This document shows, one piece after another, positions 8,261-16,062 of a stretch of 64,000 nt of DNA (within the stretch, counting starts at the first letter, position 1; every line of letters starts with the position of its first letter). Source of the stretch: Streptomyces capitiformicae. Lineage in GTDB: Bacteria > Actinomycetota > Actinomycetes > Streptomycetales > Streptomycetaceae. Location of the stretch: the NCBI RefSeq assembly GCF_002214185.1, contig NZ_CP022161.1, positions 5,027,476-5,091,475 on the forward strand, read 5' to 3'. The position numbers and the translations under genes were made by a program. The notes under the pieces were generated by a model. That model was not told the origin of the DNA and searched no databases. It saw only the letters and a list, made by a program, of their open reading frames with translations.

Positions 8261-8309
8261 GTTCAGAAGTAGTACCGGGAGACGAGGTTCAGAAGTAGTA
8301 CCGGGACAC
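8261..8309. repeat. 26-bp tandem duplication of the maoC 3' end
   Basis: GTTCAGAAGTAGTACCGGGA occurs at 8261-8280 and again at 8287-8306. The second copy carries the last codons (SRYYF) and the stop of the minus-strand MaoC gene. The first is therefore a duplicate of the C-terminal coding tail lying just past the stop. A weaker third partial copy (GGTACCGAGAA) precedes it. Confidence 0.75.
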
Positions 8310-8750
8310 CGACTCCGCCACGCAGACCGGCTTCTCCCCACCCTCGCGCTCCACGACCACCGCGGCCGTGACCTGCACCCCGCCGCCGACCTCCGTGACG
8401 TCCTGGAGCGTCGCCGTGGCGCGCAGGCGTGAGCCCACCGGCACGGGTGCGGGGAAACGGACCTTGTTGGTGCCGTAGTTGACGCCCATCTTGACGTTGT
8501 CGACCTTGAGTACCTGGGGGACCAGGAGCGGCAGCAGGGAGAGGGTCAGATAGCCGTGGGCGATGGTCGTGCCGAAGGGGCCGGCCGCCGCCTTCTCGGG
8601 GTCGACATGGATCCACTGGTGGTCACCGGTCGCCTCGGCGAAGAGGTCGATCCGCTTCTGGTCGATCTCCAGCCAGTCGCTGTGTCCCAGCTGCTCGCCC
8701 ACCGCCGCCTTCAGCTCATCGGCGGACGTGAAGATCCTCGGCTCTGCCAT
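8289..8750 (-). CDS. MaoC family (R)-specific enoyl-CoA hydratase-like protein
   Basis: A 153-aa single hot-dog-fold domain. The catalytic motif is DLFAEATGDHQWIHVD, with the Asp/His pair of the R-hydratase consensus, followed by GPFGTTIAHGYLTLSLLP. Such enzymes hydrate trans-2-enoyl-CoA to (R)-3-hydroxyacyl-CoA. It stands alone, divergent from soxR, with a TetR-type palindrome in between (8794-8809) that matches the operator of the tetR at 5842. The 3' end is tandemly duplicated downstream. Confidence 0.9.
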   Translation of the reverse strand: MAEPRIFTSADELKAAVGEQLGHSDWLEIDQKRIDLFAEATGDHQWIHVDPEKAAAGPFGTTIAHGYLTLSLLPLLVPQVLKVDNVKMGVNYGTNKVRFPAPVPVGSRLRATATLQDVTEVGGGVQVTAAVVVEREGGEKPVCVAESVSRYYF

Positions 8751-8793
8751 GTTCCGGCCTCCCGCATGTCCCGCATGTCCCGCGCGTCAATGT

Positions 8794-8809
8794 CTAAGCA
8801 ACTGCTTAG
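8794..8809. promoter_or_regulatory. perfect 16-bp palindrome in the maoC/soxR divergent region
   Basis: CTAAGCAACTGCTTAG is a perfect inverted repeat (CTAAGCA-AC-TGCTTAG), 43 bp upstream of the MaoC start and 66 bp upstream of soxR. Its core TAAGC-N4-GCTTA matches the palindrome in front of the TetR gene at 5842, so that regulator is the best candidate for the binding protein. Confidence 0.55.
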
Positions 8810-8875
8810 CATGGTCGGGTGCGCGGCTCCTGTCAACGGACCGCGACGCCACTCGGTGTGGGTAAGGTCGGAGGG

Positions 8876-9421
8876 GTGCCGCAGATTCCTGAGAAGATCC
8901 ACGAGTTGACCGTCGGCCAGCTGTCCGCGCGTAGCGGTGCCGCCGTCTCCGCCCTGCACTTCTACGAGTCCAAGGGGCTGATCAGCAGCCGCCGCACCAC
9001 GGGCAATCAGCGCCGCTACAGCCGTGACACCCTGCGCCGCGTCGCCTTCGTGCGGGCCGCGCAGCGCGTCGGCATCCCGCTCGCCACGATCCGCGAGGCG
9101 CTCGCCGAACTGCCCGAGGAGCGCACGCCCACCCGTGAGGACTGGGCCCACCTCTCCGAGGCGTGGCGATCCGAGCTGGACGAGCGGATCAAGCAGCTCA
9201 ACCGGCTGCGCGACCATCTCACCGACTGCATCGGCTGTGGCTGTCTGTCCCTCGCCACCTGCGTGCTGTCCAACCCCGACGACGTCTTCGGCGAACGGCA
9301 GAGCGGCTCCCGCCTCATGGTCGAGCGCCGTACCGCCGACGTACGACAGGAGTCACGACAGGAGTCACGGCCTCCGTCGCCGGGTACGGCCGAACAGGAA
9401 GAGCCCGGGAACTACCGTTGA
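8876..9421 (+). CDS. soxR: redox-sensitive [2Fe-2S] MerR-family activator SoxR
   Basis: 181 aa from the GTG at 8876 (the protein begins PQIPEKIHELTVGQLSARSG as in other Streptomyces SoxR); longer in-frame extensions upstream are unlikely. The MerR HTH is followed by the dimerisation helix. The iron-sulphur ligands lie in CIGCGCLSLATC (Cys118, 121, 123, 129; CX2CXCX5C). In Streptomyces, SoxR responds to endogenous redox-active antibiotics rather than to superoxide and activates a small regulon. The C-terminal tail is longer than in E. coli SoxR and contains a repeated QESR. Confidence 0.95.
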   Translation: MPQIPEKIHELTVGQLSARSGAAVSALHFYESKGLISSRRTTGNQRRYSRDTLRRVAFVRAAQRVGIPLATIREALAELPEERTPTREDWAHLSEAWRSELDERIKQLNRLRDHLTDCIGCGCLSLATCVLSNPDDVFGERQSGSRLMVERRTADVRQESRQESRPPSPGTAEQEEPGNYR

Positions 9422-9439
9422 CCGGCGGTTCCCGGGCTC
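9401..9439 (+). terminator. hairpin terminator after soxR
   Basis: GAGCCCGGGAAC (9401-9412) pairs with GTTCCCGGGCTC (9428-9439); the stem's left arm overlaps the last soxR codons. Confidence 0.6.
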
Positions 9440-9444
9440 CCCGG

Positions 9445-9474
9445 CCCCACGGGTCCCCCGAAGATCCCGTGGGG
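9445..9474 (-). terminator. hairpin terminator after the RNA ligase gene
   Basis: CCCCACGGG (9445-9453) pairs with CCCGTGGGG (9466-9474), 14 bp beyond the stop of the minus-strand ligase gene. It lies back to back with the soxR terminator. Confidence 0.55.
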
Positions 9475-9487
9475 GGTCTCACCGCTC

Positions 9488-10564
9488 TCACTCGTACTCG
9501 GTGCCGCCCTTGCGGGTGAGATACGCCGGGCTGACCGCCTTCGCGATGGCCCGCCCGCCGGTCACCGGGCTGTACCGCTCGACCGCCGGGCGGATCACCA
9601 CACCCTCCCGCAGATGCAGGTCCCGCCCGGAGACCGTCTCCCGGCCCGTGGCCACCGCCAGCACCCGGGCGACGTCGTACGGGCCCTCGTACAGCCTCGG
9701 AACGAGGGGCAGCTCACCGTCGAGCAGGTCGGACAGCTCCGCCGAGTCCAGCCAGCGGACCCGGCCGTCGATCTCCGCCGACACGTCGAACACCGCGTAG
9801 CCGAGGGTGTCGCGGCGGCCGTCGGCGCCGTACGTCAGGTCCTGCACCCCGGCGCCGTAGACCTCGCCGAAGAGCCCGACCCGACGTGCCCCGAGCCGCG
9901 CGGCGAGCCGGGAGGCGACCTCCGCGACCTTGTGGCCGTGGACGGCGCGCCAGTACAGATTGCGCGGGTCCTCCTTCAGCGCGAGGAACTTCGAGCCGAA
10001 GCCCTTCGAGGAGACCTGGACGCGGCCGTCCTCGGCGAAGTACGTCACCAGGCAGGCCGAACCGTGCAGCTTCTCGGTGAGGACGACCGGCTCGCCGGGG
10101 GTGAAGATGTCCGGGTAGCGCTGGATGTTCTCGATGTCGACCCAGGGCAGCAGATCCGGTGCCGACTCGACCTCGCCGCTCATCGTGGGCGGGATGGGCG
10201 GCACCCACTTGACGATGCCGAGCCGCTCCGCGAAGTCGGTGCCCTCGGCGGCGGCAGCCGTCAGATCCACGTCCGCCAGCGCCCGTGGGCGGCACACGAT
10301 GCCCTGCGACAGCTCGCCCCGCAGCCGTACCGCCTTCACCCGGTCCGACTTGCCGCCCGCCAGCCGGCCCGTCAGCCCCAACTCCTCGACCAGCTCCGCC
10401 GGGAGCACGGACTGCTCCGGGATGTATACGGCGGTGTCACCGGTGCGATAGACGCCCTTGGCGACGACGGCCCGGTACAGGCCCACCTGGGCCAGCTCCA
10501 GCGCGTCGGCGCCCGGATGTTCATGGATCGTCAGCACTTCGGCGGTGACGCGCAGCGTCGACAT
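9488..10564 (-). CDS. ATP-dependent RNA ligase, Rnl5 (Deinococcus DraRnl) type
   Basis: A 358-aa protein. The N-terminal OB-like module (about residues 1-150, beginning MSTLRVTAEVLTIHEHPGAD) precedes the nucleotidyltransferase domain. Motif I is TEKLHGSACLV with Lys165 as the adenylated residue, the same position as in D. radiodurans DraRnl. Further nucleotidyltransferase elements are VGLFGEVYG (motif III) and REGVVIRPA (motif IV). Members of this family seal 3'-OH/5'-phosphate nicks in RNA, preferring RNA at the 3'-OH side. It is a single gene with its own terminator. Its biological substrate is unknown; RNA repair is inferred. Confidence 0.85.
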   Translation of the reverse strand: MSTLRVTAEVLTIHEHPGADALELAQVGLYRAVVAKGVYRTGDTAVYIPEQSVLPAELVEELGLTGRLAGGKSDRVKAVRLRGELSQGIVCRPRALADVDLTAAAAEGTDFAERLGIVKWVPPIPPTMSGEVESAPDLLPWVDIENIQRYPDIFTPGEPVVLTEKLHGSACLVTYFAEDGRVQVSSKGFGSKFLALKEDPRNLYWRAVHGHKVAEVASRLAARLGARRVGLFGEVYGAGVQDLTYGADGRRDTLGYAVFDVSAEIDGRVRWLDSAELSDLLDGELPLVPRLYEGPYDVARVLAVATGRETVSGRDLHLREGVVIRPAVERYSPVTGGRAIAKAVSPAYLTRKGGTEYE

Positions 10565-10798
10565 CGGGGTTCTCCTCGGTTCCTGCGTTCCCTCAGGGCT
10601 GTTTCATCGCCCCCAACTGTCCCTGCGGGAAAGGGCTGGAGCGAGGGGATTTGCGACTGGTAGGGTCGCGCTCTTCGGGATGGGAGAACGTCCTGGAGTA
10701 CCGGGCCCGCTTCATACGCGACCCGCTGAATCGGCGCGCGGCGTGGGGGACACCAAGCGGGCCACGCCGATCACTCCGCGGTCATGCCGTACCTACAC

Positions 10799-10826
10799 GG
10801 GGGTGCGGCATCCCCGGCGCACCCCC
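10799..10826 (-). terminator. hairpin terminator
   Basis: GGGGGTGCG (10799-10807) pairs with CGCACCCCC (10818-10826). It lies 6 bp after the stop of the zinc-ribbon gene on the minus strand. Confidence 0.6.
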
Positions 10827-10832
10827 GCCGCG

Positions 10833-11435
10833 CTACGCCGACACCAGCAGCCGTACGCGCCTGGACTCGGCCAGGGCCTCGGACGTCAGCACCGGTCGTG
10901 GCACCACGATTCCGCACTCCGTGCACACCGGGCCCGAGGACGGTTCATGGGCCAGGTCGTACTTCCAGATGAGGCGCTCGCCGTCGCACACCGGGCAGGT
11001 CGAGCCCGGCTCGCGCTCCAGCGCGGCGATCAGCCGGCGCAGCACCTCTGCCAGTGGTTCATGGGGGTGGACCCTGGGGTTGTCGCACCACGCGACACCG
11101 AAACCGCCCCAGGTCAGCCGGTGCCAGTCGTCGACACTGCCCGGCCTGCGCAGCCCGTCGTGCTTCTCCTTCTTGCGGCGCTGCGCGAACTGCACTTCAT
11201 AGTCGAGCCAGACGGAGCGGGCCTCCTCCAGTTCGTCCAGTGCGGCCACGAGCCGCGCTGGATCGGGGTTGCGGTCCTCCGAACCGAACCCGGCCCGGGA
11301 GCACAAGTGGTCCCAGGTCGCCCGATGCCCGTAAGGGGCAAACCTCTCAAGGCACTTGCGCAGCGAATAACGCCGCAGTGCCAGATCGCACCTCGGGTCG
11401 CGCACCTGTCTTGCCAGACTCCGGAAACCGGCCAT
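10833..11435 (-). CDS. hypothetical protein with a C-terminal zinc-ribbon-like Cys4
   Basis: A 200-aa, Arg-rich, predicted cytosolic protein. Its C-terminal part carries two CxxC pairs (CPVC in GSTCPVCDGER, and CTEC in GPVCTECGIV) separated by about 20 residues, a likely structural zinc site. The remainder (LRRYSLRKCLERFAPYGHRATW and WLDYEVQFAQRRKKEKHDGL) shows no motif I recognise. It looks like a Streptomyces-specific family. No operon partner is nearby; the RNA ligase starts 268 bp downstream on the same strand, with the hairpin between. Confidence 0.7.
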   Translation of the reverse strand: MAGFRSLARQVRDPRCDLALRRYSLRKCLERFAPYGHRATWDHLCSRAGFGSEDRNPDPARLVAALDELEEARSVWLDYEVQFAQRRKKEKHDGLRRPGSVDDWHRLTWGGFGVAWCDNPRVHPHEPLAEVLRRLIAALEREPGSTCPVCDGERLIWKYDLAHEPSSGPVCTECGIVVPRPVLTSEALAESRRVRLLVSA

Positions 11436-11790
11436 CGCCCTGCACCTCCGTCACACCTGCACCTGTACTTCGGTCACTTCGGCGTCGTCCGTCGCGACAT
11501 CGCGCGACGTCGCCGAATAGACGTATCGACACGCGATTCGGCTCCATCCGATTTCCGATGACCTCCATAAGTCGTCTGCTGAGCCGTTCATGGACCGTTC
11601 CTGCCTATGTCTGACTGTCTCTCGCTTCTTCTTGTCTGCTTACGACTGCTTCTGAGTACCTGTTCACGCTGTCAGTCACCTGTCCCTGCGCCGTGGGATG
11701 AGAAGATCCAGAAAACGTGACGCATGTTCATCTTCAAACTCGGGGATACCGGCGGTAACGTCCGCCCCACACCCGTCGCAAGGAGCTGCC
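11436..11790. other. 355-bp intergenic region, pyrimidine-rich, divergent promoters
   Basis: It separates the minus-strand zinc-ribbon gene from the plus-strand acylase. The right half (about 11570-11700) is T/C-rich and of lower GC than its surroundings, which suits a promoter region for the acylase. No RNA gene, repeat or convincing operator is visible. Confidence 0.4.
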
Positions 11791-14619
11791 ATGCCACGGC
11801 GCACCCCACGCACCTCGCGCAACACACTCGACAGACTGAGAACTCCCCGCAGATTCCCGGAGTTCCTCAAGGCCGCTTCCATATGCGCACTCGTTGCCGG
11901 TCTTTTGTCACCTCTTTCCCCGACTTCCCCCGCAGCGGCCGCCGACACGGCTGCCGCCGAGGAGACGGCAGTCGAGGCGGCCGCGGTGACCGACCACTGC
12001 GGCGGGCAGTGCTCCGACATCCTGCCGCCCGGCCAGAACGGCAACGCCACCCTCGCCCAGGTCCTTCTCAACCAGGCCTTCGGCAGCATGCCGGAGAACG
12101 CCAGCAACCAGCTCGGGCCTTACAACAACCTGGCCACCGGCTACTCGGGGCTCACCAACGCCACCATCAACACCTTCTTCAACGACGCGTCCTTCGGTGT
12201 CGCCTCCGACCAGGTGGCCTCCACCCTGAAGCCGGCGGGCCGCACCGACGTCACCATCGTCCGCGACAAGAAGACCGGGGTGCCGCACATCACGGGCACC
12301 ACCCGCTACGGCACCGAGTTCGGTGCGGGGTACGCCGCCGCCCAGGACCGGCTGTGGCTCATGGACGTCTTCCGGCACGTGGGGCGCGGCAAGCTGACCC
12401 CGTTCGCGGGCGGCGCCGCGTCCAACCAGGGCCTGGAGCAGGAGTTCTGGCGCCACGCCCCGTACACCGAGGCCGACCTCCAGGCCCAGATCGACAACGC
12501 GGTGGCCGCCAACGGCGACCGCGGCCGACTGGCCCTGGCCGACGTCAAGGCCTACATCGACGGCATCAACGCCTACATCGACGCCTCCGACAGCGGCCGT
12601 TACTTCCCCGGCGAGTACGTGCTGACCGGCCACAAGGACTCCATCACCAACGCCGGCACCATCGAGAAGTTCAAGCCCACCGACCTGGTCGCCCTGGCCT
12701 CCGTCATCGGCGCCCTCTTCGGCTCCGGAGGCGGCGGCGAGGTCAACAACGCCCTGTCCCTGCTGGCCGCCCAGGAGAAGTACGGCGTCACCGAGGGCGC
12801 CAAGGTCTGGGAGTCCTTCCGCCAGCGCAACGACATCGAGGCGGCCCTGACGGTCCACGACGGCAGCTTCCCGTACGCCACCAAGCCCGCCAACCCGCAG
12901 GGCATGGCCCTGCCCGACAACGGCGCCGTCACCGAGGAACCCCTGGTGTACGACCGCACCGGCAGCGCGGCCACCACCGCCTCCAAGGGCGTCTCGTCCG
13001 AAGCCACCGAGAGTGCCCTCAGCTCCGCCCGGCGCGGTATGTCCAACGCCCTCGTCGTCGGCGGCAAGCACACCGCGAGCGGCCACCCCATCGCCGTCTT
13101 CGGGCCCCAGACCGGCTACTTCGCCCCGCAGTTGCTCATGCTCCAGGAGATCCAGGGACCGGGCATCAGCGCCCGCGGCGCCTCCTTCGCCGGCCTGAGC
13201 ATGTACGTCGAACTCGGCCGCGGCCAGGACTACGCCTGGAGCGCCACCACTTCCGGCCAGGACATCATCGACTCCTACGCAGTCGAACTGTGCCAGGACG
13301 ACGTCCACTACCTCTACCACGGCACCTGCACGGCCATGGAGAAGGTCGAGCAGACCAACGCCTGGAAGCCCACCACCGCCGACAACACCCCGGCGGGCTC
13401 GTACCGCATGCAGATCTGGCGCACCAAGTACGGCCCTGTCACCCACCGCGCCACGGTCGGCGGCAAGAAGGTCGCCTACACCACCCTGCGCTCCTCGTAC
13501 CTGAACGAGGCCGAGTCGATCATCGGCTTCCAGATGCTGAACGACCCGGACTACGTGAAGGGCCCCGAGGACTTCCAGAAGGCCGTCCAGAACATCAACT
13601 ACACCTTCAACTGGTTCTACGCCGACTCCGAGCACACCGCGTACTACAACAGCGGCGACAACCCGGTCCGCGCCGCGAACGTCGACGCCGAGTTCCCGGC
13701 CTGGGCACAGTCGGCGTACGAGTGGCGCAACTGGAACCCGGCCACCAACGTCGCCGACTACACGCCGCCCGCCCAGCACCCCAACTCCATCGACCAGGAC
13801 TACTACATCTCCTGGAACAACAAGCAGGCCAAGGACTACACCACCGCCCCCTGGGGCAACGGCTCCGTCCACCGAGGCAACCTCCTCGACGACCGGGTCA
13901 AGCGACTCGTCGCCGCGGGCGGCGTCACCAGGGCCTCACTGACCAAGGCCATGGCCGAGGCGGGCCTCGCCGACCTGCGCGCCGAGGACGTCGTGCCGGA
14001 CCTGCTGAAGGTCATCAACAGCAGCACGGTCACCGACTCCACGGCAGCGGCGGCGGTCAGCAAGCTCCAGACCTGGGTGTCGTCGGGCTCGAAACGCACG
14101 GAGACCTCCGCCGGTTCGAAGACCTACGCCCACGCCGAGGCGATCCGCATCCTGGACGCCTGGTGGCCGCTGCTGGTGAAGGCCCAGTTCGAACCCGGCC
14201 TCGGTACCGACCTCTACACCGCCATGACCGCCAACCTCCCCATCGACGAGTCGCCGTCGGCCGCGCACGGCCCGACCGGCTCGCACGCCGGAAGCTCCTT
14301 CCAGTACGGCTGGTGGAGCTATGTCGACAAGGACATCCGCTCGGTGCTGGGTGAGACGGTGCAGGGCCCGCTGGCGAATCGGTACTGCGGCGGCGGCAGC
14401 CTCAGCGCCTGCCGCACCCTCCTGATCAACACCCTCAAGGAGGCGGCCGGCAAGACCGCCGCCCAGGTCTACCCGGGTGACGCGAACTGCTCGGCCGGCG
14501 ACCAGTGGTGCGCCGACTCGATCATCCAGCGGACCCTGGGAGGCATCAAGCACAACAAGATCAGCTGGCAGAACCGCCCGACCTACCAGCAGGTCGTGGA
14601 GTTCACCTCACACAGGTGA
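11791..14619 (+). CDS. secreted penicillin-acylase family Ntn hydrolase
   Basis: 942 aa from the ATG at 11791, preceded by AAGGAG with a 5-nt spacer; in-frame codons back to 11698 have no ribosome site. It has a long signal peptide with basic N-region, the hydrophobic core at about residues 33-50 and cleavage near SPAAAA. The alpha-chain region includes VTIVRDKKTGVPHITG and YAAAQDRLWLMDVFRH. The processing site/nucleophile is in RRGMSNALVVGG, where Ser418 would become the N-terminus of the beta chain after autocleavage. Family members hydrolyse amide bonds of penicillins, acyl-homoserine lactones, aculeacins or cyclic lipopeptides; which applies here is not readable. It is monocistronic, and a shared terminator follows. 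Confidence 0.92.
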   Translation: MPRRTPRTSRNTLDRLRTPRRFPEFLKAASICALVAGLLSPLSPTSPAAAADTAAAEETAVEAAAVTDHCGGQCSDILPPGQNGNATLAQVLLNQAFGSMPENASNQLGPYNNLATGYSGLTNATINTFFNDASFGVASDQVASTLKPAGRTDVTIVRDKKTGVPHITGTTRYGTEFGAGYAAAQDRLWLMDVFRHVGRGKLTPFAGGAASNQGLEQEFWRHAPYTEADLQAQIDNAVAANGDRGRLALADVKAYIDGINAYIDASDSGRYFPGEYVLTGHKDSITNAGTIEKFKPTDLVALASVIGALFGSGGGGEVNNALSLLAAQEKYGVTEGAKVWESFRQRNDIEAALTVHDGSFPYATKPANPQGMALPDNGAVTEEPLVYDRTGSAATTASKGVSSEATESALSSARRGMSNALVVGGKHTASGHPIAVFGPQTGYFAPQLLMLQEIQGPGISARGASFAGLSMYVELGRGQDYAWSATTSGQDIIDSYAVELCQDDVHYLYHGTCTAMEKVEQTNAWKPTTADNTPAGSYRMQIWRTKYGPVTHRATVGGKKVAYTTLRSSYLNEAESIIGFQMLNDPDYVKGPEDFQKAVQNINYTFNWFYADSEHTAYYNSGDNPVRAANVDAEFPAWAQSAYEWRNWNPATNVADYTPPAQHPNSIDQDYYISWNNKQAKDYTTAPWGNGSVHRGNLLDDRVKRLVAAGGVTRASLTKAMAEAGLADLRAEDVVPDLLKVINSSTVTDSTAAAAVSKLQTWVSSGSKRTETSAGSKTYAHAEAIRILDAWWPLLVKAQFEPGLGTDLYTAMTANLPIDESPSAAHGPTGSHAGSSFQYGWWSYVDKDIRSVLGETVQGPLANRYCGGGSLSACRTLLINTLKEAAGKTAAQVYPGDANCSAGDQWCADSIIQRTLGGIKHNKISWQNRPTYQQVVEFTSHR

Positions 14620-14624
14620 CGGCC

Positions 14625-14661
14625 GGCGGCGGGCCGGTCTCAGACGACACGGCCCGCCGCC
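14625..14661. terminator. bidirectional terminator between convergent genes
   Basis: GGCGGCGGGCCG (14625-14636) pairs with CGGCCCGCCGCC (14650-14661). It sits between the acylase stop and the stop of the minus-strand hydrolase, and overlaps the latter's last codons. Confidence 0.65.
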
Positions 14662-15959
14662 AGTACCACCCGGGCCAGCTCCTTGTGGCAGATGTCGCTG
14701 TGGGCGCCGGACGGCGCGCCGCCGCGTTTCACCACCGCCGCGGCGTCGATGTTCACGCAGCCGGAGGTGGGCAGTTGGGCCTTGAGAGCGTCGGCGAGCT
14801 TGAACGACCGGGTGCCCGCGACGGCCTGGATGCCGCCGTAACCGAGCGCGCCCCACTTGGCGCCCAGCAGACTGTTCACGCTCAGGCCGAGCACCGTCCG
14901 CGCGTCGCCCGCCATCCGGGAGGCCAGCGGGTAGATCGTGCCGAGCGCCGAGTCGTGCTTGGAGTGGCAGCACACCAACGGGCCGTCGATCCGCTTCTGT
15001 TGGCCGTTCAGCACACCGCTCGCGCGGGTGTCGTGCGGGAGCCGGGCGGCGAAGGCGTAGTGGGAGAAGGCCGCCTGAAGGAGCGTCACCGACTTCACCG
15101 TGTGCACGCCCTCCGGCAGACCGCGCAGCGCGAACGACACCAGGCGGGCCCCGAAGCTGTGCCCGACGAGGTGCACCCGTACCTTCGGCGCCGTCCGGGC
15201 GAGCTGCCCCAGCAGTCGCCCCAGCCCCCGCTCGCCGACCGTCCCCGCCCGGCGCTTCATCGCGAAGTAGGTGGCCTGCCGCAGAAGTTCATGGGCGCCG
15301 TCCCAGGCCTGGGGAGGGGCGACGGCGATCCCGGTCATCACCCCCGCGGTCTCTACCTCCGCGAGCGCCGCCGCGAAGTCCGCGCACACCGTCACCGCGT
15401 CCCCGCACAGCATCCCGGGCGTGCCCTCCGGCACCCCCTCCGCGATCGTGTCCGCCGTGAACGCGCCCTGCGGCCCCTGCGGCGGCACCTCCACCAGCAG
15501 CCGTACGAGCCGCCCGAACTCCTCCAACGAGGCGCCCTCGTCCGGGCGTTGGTCGAGCAGCCGCGCCAGCTGTTCGACGACGGTTGCCCGCCCGGGGAAG
15601 ACATCGAGGAGCGCGTGCCGGGTGTGCTTGTCCAGCGCGGGACGGCTGGGCGCCATGGCAGGGACCGGCTTGAAGTCCGGGATCGGCTCGTCCGAGAACC
15701 GCATGGAGGGCCACAGCACCCCGACGTACCCCAGCTTCGCCTTCGGCGCGAGCGTCGGGAAAGGGGCGAGGAAGCGGCTGTAGAGCCGGGTCGCGCCGGA
15801 CCGGTCGTTGTTCCAGCCGTGCGCGAAGACGACCAGGTCCCCGATCCCGCGCCGCCCGACCCCTTCGAACAGCCGGTCCCGCTGCCCGGTGTCCACGTCT
15901 CCGTCCGCGTCGAAGGTCAGTTCCCAGTAGGGAGTCACGCTCATTTCCGGATCCGCCAT
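14640..15959 (-). CDS. alpha/beta-hydrolase fold protein (lipase-like)
   Basis: 439 aa from the ATG at 15959 (MADPEMSVTPYWELTFDADG), with GAAGGGGG upstream; a 24-residue longer form from 16031 is less likely. DLVVFAHGWNND resembles the oxyanion strand-turn and VRVHLVGHSFGARLVS holds the nucleophile elbow (GHSFG). The late His may lie in PLVCCHSKHDSALG, which also supplies an Asp. There is no signal peptide, so it acts inside the cell. It resembles large serine hydrolases often mis-annotated as serine-threonine kinases in Streptomyces. Substrate unknown. Confidence 0.8.
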   Translation of the reverse strand: MADPEMSVTPYWELTFDADGDVDTGQRDRLFEGVGRRGIGDLVVFAHGWNNDRSGATRLYSRFLAPFPTLAPKAKLGYVGVLWPSMRFSDEPIPDFKPVPAMAPSRPALDKHTRHALLDVFPGRATVVEQLARLLDQRPDEGASLEEFGRLVRLLVEVPPQGPQGAFTADTIAEGVPEGTPGMLCGDAVTVCADFAAALAEVETAGVMTGIAVAPPQAWDGAHELLRQATYFAMKRRAGTVGERGLGRLLGQLARTAPKVRVHLVGHSFGARLVSFALRGLPEGVHTVKSVTLLQAAFSHYAFAARLPHDTRASGVLNGQQKRIDGPLVCCHSKHDSALGTIYPLASRMAGDARTVLGLSVNSLLGAKWGALGYGGIQAVAGTRSFKLADALKAQLPTSGCVNIDAAAVVKRGGAPSGAHSDICHKELARVVLAAGRVV

Positions 15960-16062
15960 GACGAGCCCCCTTCGGCCCCCGTTGGTGGTGCGCTCACGCG
16001 CATGGTCCTGCCAACGGCGAGGGATGGCCATACGTCACGTACGCGTGCGTACGACCACGTAG

